A stretch of 64,000 bases of DNA from Salinicola halophyticus. GTDB taxonomy: Bacteria; Pseudomonadota; Gammaproteobacteria; Pseudomonadales; Halomonadaceae. The position numbers were made by a program, and so were the translations under genes. Shown piece after piece: positions 18,761 to 27,218 of the stretch (positions within the stretch are counted from its first letter, which is position 1; each line of letters begins with the position of its first letter). The stretch spans positions 62,001-126,000 of the forward strand of contig NZ_PZJN01000010.1 in assembly GCF_003206695.1 (NCBI RefSeq), written 5' to 3'. Under the pieces are notes generated by a model that saw only the letters and a program-made list of their open reading frames with translations, made no database searches and was not told the origin of the DNA.

Positions 18761-19164
18761 GGGAGAACCTCCGATCAGGATGTTGGGCGCAGAAGCACTC
18801 GATCGACGCCGGCCTGGAACTTAAATGGTCACGATCCGGTCAGGATTCAACATCGGCACCTCGAAAGACCGTGGAAGAGTGTGGAAGAGCGTTCAGATCG
18901 ATGCGACGAACCCCTGTCGTCTTCGATCGCCACGTATCGAGGCGCTGGCCCGAACGGAGATCGGCGATGACGTCGTGCAGCCGAATTCAAATCTTCGCCG
19001 TCAAACACTACCCAAGCCGGCCCCCATCGGCGACGATGGGCGCTGAGTCGACGTCGCTTCGATGCGCGTCGCGATAGCCCCCTTCGCGACGCGGTCTTGC
19101 CAGGAGCGCGACCCGTACAAGCACGCGCGTTGAAGAACAACGCTTCGAGAAAGAGAGAGACCCA
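18761..19164. other. 404-bp spacer between divergent genes, no gene seen
   Basis: This gap separates the minus-strand DUF1232 gene from the plus-strand slt gene and must contain both promoters. I see no tRNA-like arm pairs, no long hairpin and no frame with a ribosome-binding site; the long minus-strand frame that crosses it continues antisense into slt and is rejected. A short direct repeat (GTGGAAGAGT, twice near 18870) is the only structure noted. Confidence 0.5.
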
Positions 19165-21138
19165 ATGCCCGCATTGCCTATCCGCAGACGTTGGTTGAGC
19201 TGGTGCCTGGCCGGCGCCATGGGCGTCAGCGCCGTCGCCAACGGTGCCGTTTCGCCCACGGTGAACGCCAGCAGCGATCAGGCCATGAAGCAGGCGCTGG
19301 ACGCCGCCCGCGACCGGCGCTGGAACGATATCGATGACGCCGCCATTCAGGATCACGTCCTGGCGGGCTATGTGGAATATCACCGCCTTCGTGCCCGGCT
19401 TTCCAGCGCTACGGCGGCTCAGGTCAACGATTTCATCGTGCGCTACGGTGACTCGCCGCTGGCCGACTGGATGCGCGGCTCGGCACAGACACAATTTGGC
19501 AAGATGGGACGCTTCGACGATCTGCTGGCCATCAGCGATGGCGAACCCTCGGGCACCATCCGGCAATGCTACTACTATACCGCATTGCTCGATCGTGAAC
19601 CGGGCAAGGCCGCCGCCGGCGGCGAGGCGCTGTGGCATGTCGGCGCCTCCCAGCCCGCGGCCTGTGATTCGCTGTTCTCGACCCTCGAGGATCGCGGCGT
19701 GCTGACCGACGAGGACACCTGGGAGCGCATGATGCTGGCCTGGGAAAACGGCCAGAGCGGCCTGGTCACCTATCTCGGGCGAGATCTCGATGATTCCTGG
19801 CAGCGAGCGATCGATAGCTTCGATGACGTCCGCGGCAACTATGCCGACGTCACCCGGATTCCACTGGATCTCGGCCCCGATGGCCAGGCCAGCGGGGCAC
19901 TGATTGCCGCCACGATGCATGGCCTGACCCGCGCCGACACCGAGGCTTCACTGGAAGCCTGGCGCAAGATTTCCGCCCACGTTTCACTCAGCGAAGAGCA
20001 GCGTGACCGGATCGAGCATGACCTGGCGTTCTATTCGATGGTTCGCGATGTCGGCAATAATCAGGGCTGGGTCGATACGACGCTGCCGCGCTTGGCGGAT
20101 GCCGATCTGATCGAGCTGCGGATTCGCAATGCGGTCACCGAGGGCAATTGGGCCAACGTCGCCCGCTGGAGCGAAGCGCTGCCACCGGAGGTACGCGCCG
20201 AGGCTCATTGGCAGTACTGGCTCGGCCGCGCGAGCGAGGCAATGGGCGATGACGCCAAGGCGCACCAGGCCTACCAGTTGGCGGCACAGGATCGCAGCTT
20301 CTTCGGTTTCGCTGCCGCCGACCGCCTGGGGCAGCCCTATCAACTGCAGATGGCAAATACCGAGGTCACGACGCTTCAGCGAGAACTGACGAATATGCTG
20401 CCCGTGGTACAGCGCACGGAAGCGTTGATGCGAATCGGCGAAGACGGGCTGGCCCGCAGCGAGTGGTACACCGCCGCCGCCAGAGACACGCCGGCTCAGG
20501 CCGAGGCGCTGGCCGATTACGCGATTCGCCAGGGTTGGTACGGCATGGCGATTCAGACCACCATCGCCGCCAAGCAGTGGGATGCGCTACCGTGGCGCTT
20601 CCCGGCCGCCTATCGAGATTCGTTCCTGAAATGGGGCGAAACCAACCAGGTCGATCCCTATCTGCTGATGGGCATTGCTCGCCGCGAGAGCGCGTTCAAT
20701 CCGCTTGCCGCATCACCGGTCGGCGCGCGGGGCCTGATGCAATTGATGCCCGGCACCGCCGATCACGTCGCTCGCGAACTGGGGATCAGCGCGCCCAACA
20801 CATCCGAGCTTTTCGAACCCCAGCTGAACATTCGTCTCGGCAGCACCTACATTCGCTCGATGCTGGAGCGCTACCGCGGCAATCGAATCGCCGCGACAGC
20901 CGCTTACAACGCCGGCCCTCAGCGAGTCGATCGCTGGCTGAACAGCGCACCGCCCGAGTTCGATCGTTTCGTCGAGAGCATTCCGTTCCGCGAAACTCGT
21001 GACTACGTGCAGGCCGTGCTGGCGTATCGGGTGATATTCGAAAGCCTCGCCAAGCAGGGCAACACTCAAGGCGTCGCCATGCTGTCCCCGGCCGAGAGTC
21101 AAGGCAACTACGACCCGACGCTGATCGCACGTAACTGA
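19165..21138 (+). CDS. slt: Soluble lytic murein transglycosylase
   Basis: Exported enzyme that cleaves peptidoglycan to anhydro-muropeptides. The 657 residues comprise a signal peptide (about 1-28), the long alpha-helical Slt70-type superhelical domain, and the C-terminal catalytic domain: YLLMGIARRESAFNPLAASP (catalytic Glu508), GARGLMQLMPGTA, and the closing AYNAGPQRVDRWL. An AGAGAGA purine-rich site precedes the ATG. The gene is monocistronic and ends in a strong terminator. Confidence 0.95.
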   Translation: MPALPIRRRWLSWCLAGAMGVSAVANGAVSPTVNASSDQAMKQALDAARDRRWNDIDDAAIQDHVLAGYVEYHRLRARLSSATAAQVNDFIVRYGDSPLADWMRGSAQTQFGKMGRFDDLLAISDGEPSGTIRQCYYYTALLDREPGKAAAGGEALWHVGASQPAACDSLFSTLEDRGVLTDEDTWERMMLAWENGQSGLVTYLGRDLDDSWQRAIDSFDDVRGNYADVTRIPLDLGPDGQASGALIAATMHGLTRADTEASLEAWRKISAHVSLSEEQRDRIEHDLAFYSMVRDVGNNQGWVDTTLPRLADADLIELRIRNAVTEGNWANVARWSEALPPEVRAEAHWQYWLGRASEAMGDDAKAHQAYQLAAQDRSFFGFAAADRLGQPYQLQMANTEVTTLQRELTNMLPVVQRTEALMRIGEDGLARSEWYTAAARDTPAQAEALADYAIRQGWYGMAIQTTIAAKQWDALPWRFPAAYRDSFLKWGETNQVDPYLLMGIARRESAFNPLAASPVGARGLMQLMPGTADHVARELGISAPNTSELFEPQLNIRLGSTYIRSMLERYRGNRIAATAAYNAGPQRVDRWLNSAPPEFDRFVESIPFRETRDYVQAVLAYRVIFESLAKQGNTQGVAMLSPAESQGNYDPTLIARN

Positions 21139-21172
21139 GGCCGGGCCTCTCCCTGGCACCGTTCGACAGCGA

Positions 21173-21236
21173 AGCGCCCCGACTGTCCGCGAATCAGCTC
21201 AACGGCTGAGTCAAGGACAGCATCGGGGCGCTTTTT
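21173..21236 (+). terminator. Terminator of slt
   Basis: Long hairpin: AGCGCCCCGA (21173-21182) pairs with TCGGGGCGCT (21223-21232), extended after a 2-nt bulge by CTGTCC/GGACAG (21183-21188, 21215-21220), then a five-T run. It lies 35 bp after the slt stop codon. Confidence 0.9.
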
Positions 21237-21273
21237 CGGCGGGACTCGAGAATGACGGGTCTATCGAGTCGAT

Positions 21274-21852
21274 CTACACAAGCCAGATACCGATGCCGGC
21301 TCCGCCAGCTAGCGTGACGCCGAGCCCCATCAGCATCATCAGGCCGTCCCCCGCCGTCAGCCCCAGCGCCATGATCGCGATCGCCAGCGCCGGTATGGCT
21401 GCCGCGAACGGCAGCAGTTCCAGCGGGATCATTCCCAATCCGAGTACGACCATCAGCAGCGCCAGCAGTCGCTGAGTGACATCTCCCATCAGCCAGCGCA
21501 GCCGAGGCTGCAGGAAGCGATCGATACGGCGGGTCCAAGGCTTGGCCCGCTGCGTGACGCGGTGCCAGCGATCATGACTGACGCCCCGTTCACCCAACAC
21601 TTTAGGAAGCCATGGACTCTTGCGCCCGAACACCAGCTGAATCGCCATCAACGCGATGAAGATACCGCAGGCGCTGGGCACTCCCGGAACGCCGCCAGTG
21701 GGCAACAACGCGATCAGCGCCGGCAGCAGCACTACCGGCCCGAACCCCCGGGCATTGAAGGTATCGATGATATCCTGCAGCGTGATGGTGTCGTCCTCGA
21801 CCTGACGGTCGAGCGTTTCGAAAATAGCGGTTAGCTTCAGGCGCTCCGCCAT
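21274..21852 (-). CDS. ExoD-family membrane protein
   Basis: Inner-membrane protein of 192 residues of the ExoD (exopolysaccharide synthesis) family. It shows the family stretch ITLQDIIDTFNARGFGPVVLLPALIALLPTG split by GGVPGVPSACGIFIALMAIQ, a polar loop (SPWLPKVLGERGVSHDRW), and two C-terminal hydrophobic hairpins. ExoD in Rhizobium affects exopolysaccharide and alkaline/salt tolerance, but the molecular role is unknown. A GGAGGT site precedes the start. A 4-copy 8-bp microsatellite lies about 100 bp upstream. Confidence 0.88.
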   Translation of the reverse strand: MAERLKLTAIFETLDRQVEDDTITLQDIIDTFNARGFGPVVLLPALIALLPTGGVPGVPSACGIFIALMAIQLVFGRKSPWLPKVLGERGVSHDRWHRVTQRAKPWTRRIDRFLQPRLRWLMGDVTQRLLALLMVVLGLGMIPLELLPFAAAIPALAIAIMALGLTAGDGLMMLMGLGVTLAGGAGIGIWLV

Positions 21853-21950
21853 GCGTCACCTCCTTGTGACATCGTCTGTAACCCTGCCCCACGGATTCGT
21901 TCCATCAAATCGTCCGCAACATTGATCCGCAATATCATCGCGCAAGATCG

Positions 21951-21982
21951 AAATATCGAAATATCGAAATATCGAAATATCG
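21951..21982. repeat. 8-bp microsatellite (AAATATCG)x4 upstream of the ExoD gene
   Basis: Four perfect copies of AAATATCG, preceded by a half copy (ATCG at 21947-21950). The array lies 99-130 bp upstream of the exoD-family start, in AT-rich DNA unlike the surrounding sequence. Confidence 0.9.
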
Positions 21983-22028
21983 ATTGGAACGAGTATCCAC
22001 GAGGCAGCCGTATCGCCCCCGATGGGCC

Positions 22029-22445
22029 TTAAAGGCCGCGGCGCGCATGCTTGAGCGAAATCTGATCGTTGAGCGTCCAGAAATCATAGAGTATGCCGAC
22101 CAGGAACAACCCCCCGGTCAACAGATAGATCAGGCCGGTGATCCATTTGCCCATGTACATTCGATGAATGCCGAACAGACCCAGGAACGTCAGCAGGATC
22201 CAGCCCAGCGTGTAGCTGATCGGCCCGGATCGAAAGCGTAGATCGGCCTGCCGATCCATGCTCGGAATGAGAAACAGATCGATCAGCCAACCGATGCCGA
22301 ACAACCCCAGCGTCAGAAACCATAGGGTCCCGGTGACCGGTTTGCCGTAGTAAAAACGATGGGCTCCCGTAAATCCGAAGATCCACAGCAGATAACCGAT
22401 GATCTTGCTGTGCGTGTCGTTGAGACTGATTTCGCGTTGCACCAC
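22029..22445 (-). CDS. Double TM2-domain membrane protein
   Basis: Membrane protein of unknown function built from two TM2 modules. The first (about residues 13-58) contains FGFTGAHRFYYGKPVTG and WLIDLFLIP; the second (about 75-125) contains LGLFGIHRMYMGKWITG and GILYDFWTLNDQ. Each module is two membrane helices around a GxHRxYxGK motif. I start at the GTG at 22445 because AGGAG lies 7 nt upstream; a longer frame from 22496 has no clear ribosome-binding site and 22442 (also GTG) is equally open. It stands alone. Confidence 0.82.
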   Translation of the reverse strand: MVQREISLNDTHSKIIGYLLWIFGFTGAHRFYYGKPVTGTLWFLTLGLFGIGWLIDLFLIPSMDRQADLRFRSGPISYTLGWILLTFLGLFGIHRMYMGKWITGLIYLLTGGLFLVGILYDFWTLNDQISLKHARRGL

Positions 22446-22750
22446 GCAGACTACTCCTGACTTTTTCGATGACTGAAAACAATCGGCCACAGCCATGATT
22501 GGCTGTTACGGCCCCTCCTCCTCGAGGTGAGCGACAGCTTACCCGAGACACCCGCCATGACGCATGCCCCGTCAGCACTTCAAAACGTCAATACCCATGA
22601 CCAATGGTGCCAGCGTGCCCGGAATCGTGCAGTGGCCTTCCCGCAGCGCCGTAGAATATGGCAGCGATATATCAATCTTCTTAAAAAGCGTTAATAAAAC
22701 CATACCGCATGCCGCGATCAACTTGAAAAAACGGCCTGACCGACAGTAGA
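22446..22750. other. Spacer upstream of the TM2 and csp genes, no gene seen
   Basis: About 300 bp between the divergent TM2 and cold-shock genes. No frame has a ribosome-binding site and family-like sequence. The AT-rich part around 22660-22730 (TTAATAAAACC, TTGAAAAAACGG) is the likely promoter zone of the csp transcript. Confidence 0.4.
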
Positions 22751-23001
22751 CGCCAACAAAATTTCCCTCTATGGTTCAAAAGCGGGGCATGGAAAAGGTT
22801 CTATCAAAGTCAAGCCATTCGCGCTTGTCGAGGTATGGCCACCAATGCAACATCCGTTGCGTAGGTTTGCAGGCAGAATGTCGTCGGTTGTTAGTCGATC
22901 TCGTCCAACTCCTAGTGCGCATTCCCCTTGGTCGGACCACGCATTTCGGGCGTCCCCCGGGAGGCTCGGTTACATCACTATGCAAGTTAAGGATATCGAC
23001 A
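22751..23001 (+). promoter_or_regulatory. Long 5' leader of the cold-shock gene
   Basis: About 250 bp of non-coding sequence precede the csp start codon. Long structured leaders are typical of cspA-type genes, where the leader acts as an RNA thermosensor. Longer in-frame and out-of-frame ORFs over this stretch show no conserved protein. The transcription start is not defined by the sequence. Confidence 0.45.
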
Positions 23002-23208
23002 ATGGCAACCGGCACTGTGAAGTGGTTCAACGACACCAAAGGCTACGGTTTCATCTCCCCCGACGACGGTGGTGATGACCTGTTCGCACACTTCTCCGAA
23101 ATCCAGGCTGACGGCTTCAAGACGCTGCAGGACGGTCAGAAGGTCACCTTCGACGTCACGCAGGGTAAAAAGGGCCTTCAAGCCGCCAACATCAAGGTAT
23201 CTGGTTAA
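23002..23208 (+). CDS. Cold shock protein (CspA family)
   Basis: Nucleic-acid-binding protein of 68 residues, a single cold-shock domain. RNP1-like [10 protein letters not shown] and RNP2-like DLFAHFSEI are both present, and the start [11 protein letters not shown] is canonical. It would bind single-stranded RNA/DNA and act as an RNA chaperone. A frame open further upstream adds residues with no CSD match, so the ATG at 23002 is chosen, preceded by AAGGA at spacing 8-9. Monocistronic with its own terminator. Confidence 0.96.
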   Translation: MATGTVKWFNDTKGYGFISPDDGGDDLFAHFSEIQADGFKTLQDGQKVTFDVTQGKKGLQAANIKVSG

Positions 23209-23265
23209 TCCCAGTCAAGGGTCACAGACGTGGAGGCTTCGGCCCATCGCCTGACCGCCTTGAAC

Positions 23266-23291
23266 AAAGCCCACCTCACGGTGGGCTTTTT
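23266..23291 (+). terminator. Terminator of the cold-shock gene
   Basis: Stem AAAGCCCACC/GGTGGGCTTT (23266-23275, 23280-23289), 4-nt loop, ending in a five-T run. Canonical intrinsic terminator 57 bp after the stop. Confidence 0.92.
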
Positions 23292-23342
23292 AGTTCACGA
23301 TCCTGTGGCGCTCAGGCGGAGAGATGTTTGGCGGCCAGGGGC

Positions 23343-23783
23343 TCAGGGTTCGCCGATGTCCTCGTTCCAGACTGACGGATAGGCCGCGATGAACTGCGTC
23401 ATCATTTCGCGGCAGGCGGGGTCATCGAGAACGTCGATCTCGACGCCGCGTTCGCGCAGCAGCGCCTCTTCGCCCATGAAAGTACGGTTCTCGCCGATGA
23501 CGACCCGAGGTATGCCATATAAGAGGATCGCCCCGCTACACATCGAACATGGGGACAGCGTCGTGTAGAGCACCGAATCACGGTAGACCGAAGCGGATCG
23601 CCGGCCGGCGTTTTCCAGCGCGTCCATCTCCCCGTGCAAAATGGCGCTTCCCTTCTGTTGGCGCTGGTTGTGCCCGCGACCGATAATCTCGCCCCGGTAC
23701 ACCAGCACGGAGCCGATCGGCACGCCGCCATTCTCGAGACCGAGTTTTGCCTGATCGATCGCTGCCTGCATGAAGTCATCCAT
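23343..23783 (-). CDS. Fungal-type (Fcy1-like) cytosine deaminase family protein
   Basis: Zinc-dependent deaminase of the CDA fold, 146 residues. Zinc-site motifs are HGEMDALENAG (His50, Glu52) and TLSPCSMCSGA (Cys79, Cys82). The sequence after them (LLYGIPRVVIGEN) and the C-terminal tail (WNEDIGEP) follow yeast cytosine deaminase closely, whereas bacterial tRNA adenosine deaminase TadA and CodA do not. Its reaction is probably cytosine to uracil, or deamination of a related base; the exact substrate is inference. The ATG at 23783 has AGGAG 8 nt upstream; the longer frame upstream is unrelated. Confidence 0.85.
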   Translation of the reverse strand: MDDFMQAAIDQAKLGLENGGVPIGSVLVYRGEIIGRGHNQRQQKGSAILHGEMDALENAGRRSASVYRDSVLYTTLSPCSMCSGAILLYGIPRVVIGENRTFMGEEALLRERGVEIDVLDDPACREMMTQFIAAYPSVWNEDIGEP

Positions 23784-23896
23784 TCCGGCTCTCCTCTCTA
23801 ATCGCTGGTCGATCGACGCCTGCCTCTTGTGCTCATTGCATTGCACTCCCCGCTTTGCACCCACATCTCTGCGTGGACCTTTTGGGACGTCTGCCG

Positions 23897-24820
23897 TCAG
23901 GCGGGAGGATGTAACAGGGGGCAGTTCTCCGGGACCACCAACGGCAACGCATCACGGTCCAGCGAGGCGCGAAAGCGCTCGTAGCGCCGTGGTTCACCGT
24001 CGAGGTTCAGGGGAAAGGCGCCGTTACTGTCGAACTCGACCCAAGGCACACGCAGATAGCGCACGAACTCGCCGTCCTGAGGCAGATTCTCGAGTTCATC
24101 GATGATCCGTTTCAGATCGCCCAGCGAGTTGAAATGACGCACGAACAGCAACTCGAGCAGGCCGTCGTCCAGCCTGGCCGAAGGTGCCAGCCGTTGACCG
24201 CCGCCGGCCTGGGAGCCGTTACCGATCGCCAGCATGAACAGCGGAACTCGTGCCTCGCCGTCCGGCCAGCGCATATGCCCTTCATAGGGTTGGTAATTCC
24301 AGGCCTTCAGCATGCCCATCAACGAATAGGCGCCGCCCCCCAGAAGCCGCTTCAGCCCTACCGGGGTCGAGGTGGTGATCTCCGCCCCGAAACCGCCGGA
24401 AGCGACATTGATGAAAGGCTCGTCATCGAGCTTGCCGACGTCAACCTGGCGGATGGCGCCCGTCAGCGCCAACTCCAGCGCATCTCGCGGCGCCATCGGC
24501 ACGTTCAAACCCGTGGCGAAATCATTGGCGCTTCCCAATGGCAGGAGTCCCAATGCTGGTCGCCGTTCGGGAGTCTGACGCATCAATCCCGCGACGATCT
24601 CATTGATCGAACCATCTCCGCCCCCGGCAACGATTCGCGTGGCCCCGGCTGCGACGGCATCATCGACCAGCCAGTTGCCATCACCGCCTTCCCAGGTCAC
24701 TCGAACCCGAAGCTCGTGCCCCTCTCGACGCAGAGACTCGACCGTCTCCCGAATCTCCGGCTGTTGCGCGGATTTACCGTTAAGAATCAACCATGTGCTG
24801 TCCTTGCCATGACTGGCCAT
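23897..24820 (-). CDS. yegS: Lipid kinase, YegS/DAGK family
   Basis: Diacylglycerol-kinase-catalytic-domain protein that phosphorylates lipids such as phosphatidylglycerol or diacylglycerol. The 307 residues include the nucleotide-binding GGGDGSINE (from residue 66), LGLLPLGSANDFA, VASGGFGAEI and the C-terminal NLDGEP motif. Length and order match E. coli YegS. It stands alone, upstream of the deaminase gene on the same strand, with 113 bp between them. Confidence 0.92.
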   Translation of the reverse strand: MASHGKDSTWLILNGKSAQQPEIRETVESLRREGHELRVRVTWEGGDGNWLVDDAVAAGATRIVAGGGDGSINEIVAGLMRQTPERRPALGLLPLGSANDFATGLNVPMAPRDALELALTGAIRQVDVGKLDDEPFINVASGGFGAEITTSTPVGLKRLLGGGAYSLMGMLKAWNYQPYEGHMRWPDGEARVPLFMLAIGNGSQAGGGQRLAPSARLDDGLLELLFVRHFNSLGDLKRIIDELENLPQDGEFVRYLRVPWVEFDSNGAFPLNLDGEPRRYERFRASLDRDALPLVVPENCPLLHPPA

Positions 24821-25075
24821 ACCAATCGCTTCCTTTCCCGGGGCCGACCGATCACCGTCGTCGTGCCATCATCTTTCGCGGCTTCGCTGCCGCCAATTGC
24901 TTCATTCTAGCGTGTTCCGCTCATATCGTTGTCGGACTCGTTAAACCACACTCCAACGCAGCACTAGGTTACCCGACGTGCCGACGAACGACCGGCGGTC
25001 GTGCATGGCGTGTGGCGTACCGCAAGCAACGCGGCTGTGACAGTGCCTATTAAGAATCTTTCCGTCTACAAGGCC

Positions 25076-26269
25076 TCACTCGCTGGAATTGGCATTTTCC
25101 GTTACTCGCTTTGCCAACACCCACAGGACGATCCCGCCTCCGCTGCAGATCAATGCCAATGAGACCTGCGGTGCCAATGGCGTCATCAGCAATAGCGTTG
25201 CCAGCGTCGCACCGCCGCCCAGCTGAATCGAGCCCAGCAGCGCCGCTGCCGTCCCCGCGCGTTCGGGAAACGGCTCCAGCGCCAGGCTCGCCGCGGCACC
25301 CAAGACCATCGAAAAGCCTATCGAAAGCAATGCTATGGGGCCCATGAAGGTCACGACCGATACCGGCACGCTTCCATAGAGACAGGCGATCAGGACACCG
25401 CCACCAACGACGACGATCAGCCCTCGCTGCACGGTCGACTTCCTTCCCCAGCGCGCCATTAATCGGGGCACGATGAAAAACGCCACCGTACTCACCAGTG
25501 CGTTGCCCCCGAACCACAGGCTGAAGACCCACTCCGGTTGGCGCAAACGGTCCATCATCACCACCGGCGCGGCCGAGACGTAGACCAGAATGGCCGCCAT
25601 CATCGTGCTGACGAGAATGGCGTAATAGAGGAATCGCCGGTTGAAAAGCACCGGTCGATAACGTGACCAACGATAGAGGCGCTTTTCGATAAGCGTCCCG
25701 GGCGGCCGGGTCTCGCCGAAGCGCCAATAGGCGCTGAGCCACAACAGCCCTGCGAAGCCGGTCATGAACGCGAAGTTACTGCGCCATCCCAGCGCGACGG
25801 TCAGCGCCCCGCCCATCACCGGTGCCAGCGACGGTACCAGCGTGAGTGAACCATTGAGATAGCTGTAAAGCTTGGCGCCCTCGGTCGGCGTATAGCCGTC
25901 ACGGACGGCGGCGAAAGCCACGGTGACGGAAGCGCAGGCGCCCAGTCCCTGGAGTATTCGCGAAAAGTACAGCATCTCGATCGAGATCGCGGTCATCCCG
26001 ATCAGCGCCGCTACCATATAGATGGCGACGCCGCCCAGCAGCACCGGGCGCCGCCCGAAACGGTCGGTCAGCGGACCGACCAGCAGTTGTCCGACGCCGA
26101 CGCTCATCAGGAATAGCGTGATGGTCAACTGCAGCGCCGCGTAGGAACGCTCGAACTCACCGGCCATGGCGGTCAATGCCGGCAGATAGATATCGATCGC
26201 CAAGGGCGACAGCATGACCGCGCCCATCAGTATCCAGAAAGCCGGACGCTTCTCGCGTGCCTGCATCAT
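25076..26269 (-). CDS. Bcr/CflA-family multidrug efflux MFS transporter
   Basis: Twelve-helix major-facilitator drug/H+ antiporter of 397 residues. The N-terminus (MLSPLAIDIYLPALTAMAGEF) is the Bcr/CflA signature, followed by the motif-A loop GPLTDRFGRRPVLLGG and motif C-like VTVAFAAVRDGY. It would export drugs such as bicyclomycin or, in some homologues, amino acids; the specificity is not predictable. Two consecutive ATG codons are possible starts. No adjacent regulator on this strand. Confidence 0.9.
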   Translation of the reverse strand: MMQAREKRPAFWILMGAVMLSPLAIDIYLPALTAMAGEFERSYAALQLTITLFLMSVGVGQLLVGPLTDRFGRRPVLLGGVAIYMVAALIGMTAISIEMLYFSRILQGLGACASVTVAFAAVRDGYTPTEGAKLYSYLNGSLTLVPSLAPVMGGALTVALGWRSNFAFMTGFAGLLWLSAYWRFGETRPPGTLIEKRLYRWSRYRPVLFNRRFLYYAILVSTMMAAILVYVSAAPVVMMDRLRQPEWVFSLWFGGNALVSTVAFFIVPRLMARWGRKSTVQRGLIVVVGGGVLIACLYGSVPVSVVTFMGPIALLSIGFSMVLGAAASLALEPFPERAGTAAALLGSIQLGGGATLATLLLMTPLAPQVSLALICSGGGIVLWVLAKRVTENANSSE

Positions 26270-26336
26270 TACCTCGCCGCCATGTCAGGAGCGCCTACTC
26301 TATCGGCTGGCAAGGGAATGACAACCATTCTCGACA

Positions 26337-27032
26337 TCAATCTCCGGTGGGCGAAAGCTGAAACTCCAGCAGACGATCATGGTCGCGCAGATTGGCGGCC
26401 AGCGGCGGGATATACTTGCGATCGTGGGTTCTCAGCATCATGCGGTATTCGAACTGGCGGCCGTCGTCGCGCGTGCGATAGCTCAGGCTTTCGATCTTGA
26501 ATCGGTGCGACGCCATCAGATCGTGAATCTGCGTTTCAGCCATCACCGCCTGACTGTCGAACCGCAACACGCAGCGGGCGAATATCCGGCTGGGCATCCG
26601 CGCCTCCACCATCCGGAACAGGGAGAGCGTCAACAGCGTTACTACCGTCGCCAATACCGCCGGAAACAGAAACCCGATGCCGTAAAGAATACCCAGCGCC
26701 GACGTTATCCAGATCGAGGCGGCGGTCGTCAGCCCTCGGACCGTCAAACCCTCCTTGAAAATCACCCCGGCGCCCAGAAAGCCGATGCCGGTCATGATGC
26801 CCTGTGCCATGCGTGTAGGGTCCGTACGGATCGTGGCTTCCGGCACCGCTGTACCCAACCACTGCCACTGATACATCGTGACCATCATCAGCAGCGCCGA
26901 GGAGACGCAGACCAGCGCATGGGTGCGGAACCCCGCCGGGCGCCCGTGAAAGGTGCGCTCCAGCCCGATCAGGCTGCCGGCCAGCCAGGCCATTCCCAAA
27001 TGCGTCAGCATCGTCCACGATTCCGGCGACAT
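26337..27032 (-). CDS. MgtC/SapB-family membrane protein
   Basis: Inner-membrane protein of 231 residues. The MgtC core is clear: GSLIGLERTFHGRPAGFRTHALVC split over the first helices, then RMAQGIMTGIGFLGAGVIFK and GLTTAASIWITSALGILYG. A soluble C-terminal domain of about 75 residues follows, possibly ACT-like. MgtC proteins modulate F-ATPase or transport during Mg2+ limitation in pathogens, while environmental copies are of unclear function. The upstream region contains an 18-bp tandem repeat. Confidence 0.9.
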   Translation of the reverse strand: MSPESWTMLTHLGMAWLAGSLIGLERTFHGRPAGFRTHALVCVSSALLMMVTMYQWQWLGTAVPEATIRTDPTRMAQGIMTGIGFLGAGVIFKEGLTVRGLTTAASIWITSALGILYGIGFLFPAVLATVVTLLTLSLFRMVEARMPSRIFARCVLRFDSQAVMAETQIHDLMASHRFKIESLSYRTRDDGRQFEYRMMLRTHDRKYIPPLAANLRDHDRLLEFQLSPTGD

Positions 27033-27059
27033 GCTTGGCTATCTCCTTGTCTCGTTTAC

Positions 27060-27130
27060 GACTATCGTTTCGTTCATGACTGTCGTTTCGTTCAAGACTA
27101 TCGTCTCGTTCATGACTGTCGTTTCAGCAT
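27060..27130. repeat. 18-bp tandem repeat (about 4 copies) upstream of mgtC
   Basis: Units GACTATCGTTTCGTTCAT (27060-27077), 27078-27095, 27096-27113 and a partial copy (27114-27130). Alternate copies match best (ACTAT versus ACTGT), implying a 36-bp higher-order duplication. The array starts 28 bp upstream of the mgtC start and would cover its promoter. Confidence 0.88.
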
Positions 27131-27218
27131 AGTGCTTGCCGCCAGCCGTCGCAGCCTACCCTGACGGTAATGCGCGCTGCCGACGCGACCTTTTACCTCG
27201 CTACGAAGGAATGCAAGC

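Noticed and set aside
18847-19920. Long minus-strand frame (357 codons) across the spacer and slt
   Set aside because: It runs antisense to the well-conserved slt gene, has no ribosome-binding site and no family resemblance; long antisense frames are expected at this GC content.
21951-21982. CRISPR-like array
   Set aside because: Units are contiguous 8-mers without spacers and no cas gene is present; the same holds for the other repeats in the window.
22771-23001. N-terminal extension of the cold shock protein
   Set aside because: The 77 extra residues match nothing in the cold-shock family and fit a non-coding leader better.
24988-25002. Hairpin ACGACC-GGC-GGTCGT as terminator of the Bcr/CflA gene
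   Set aside because: Only six base pairs, no U-run and about 75 bp from the stop codon.
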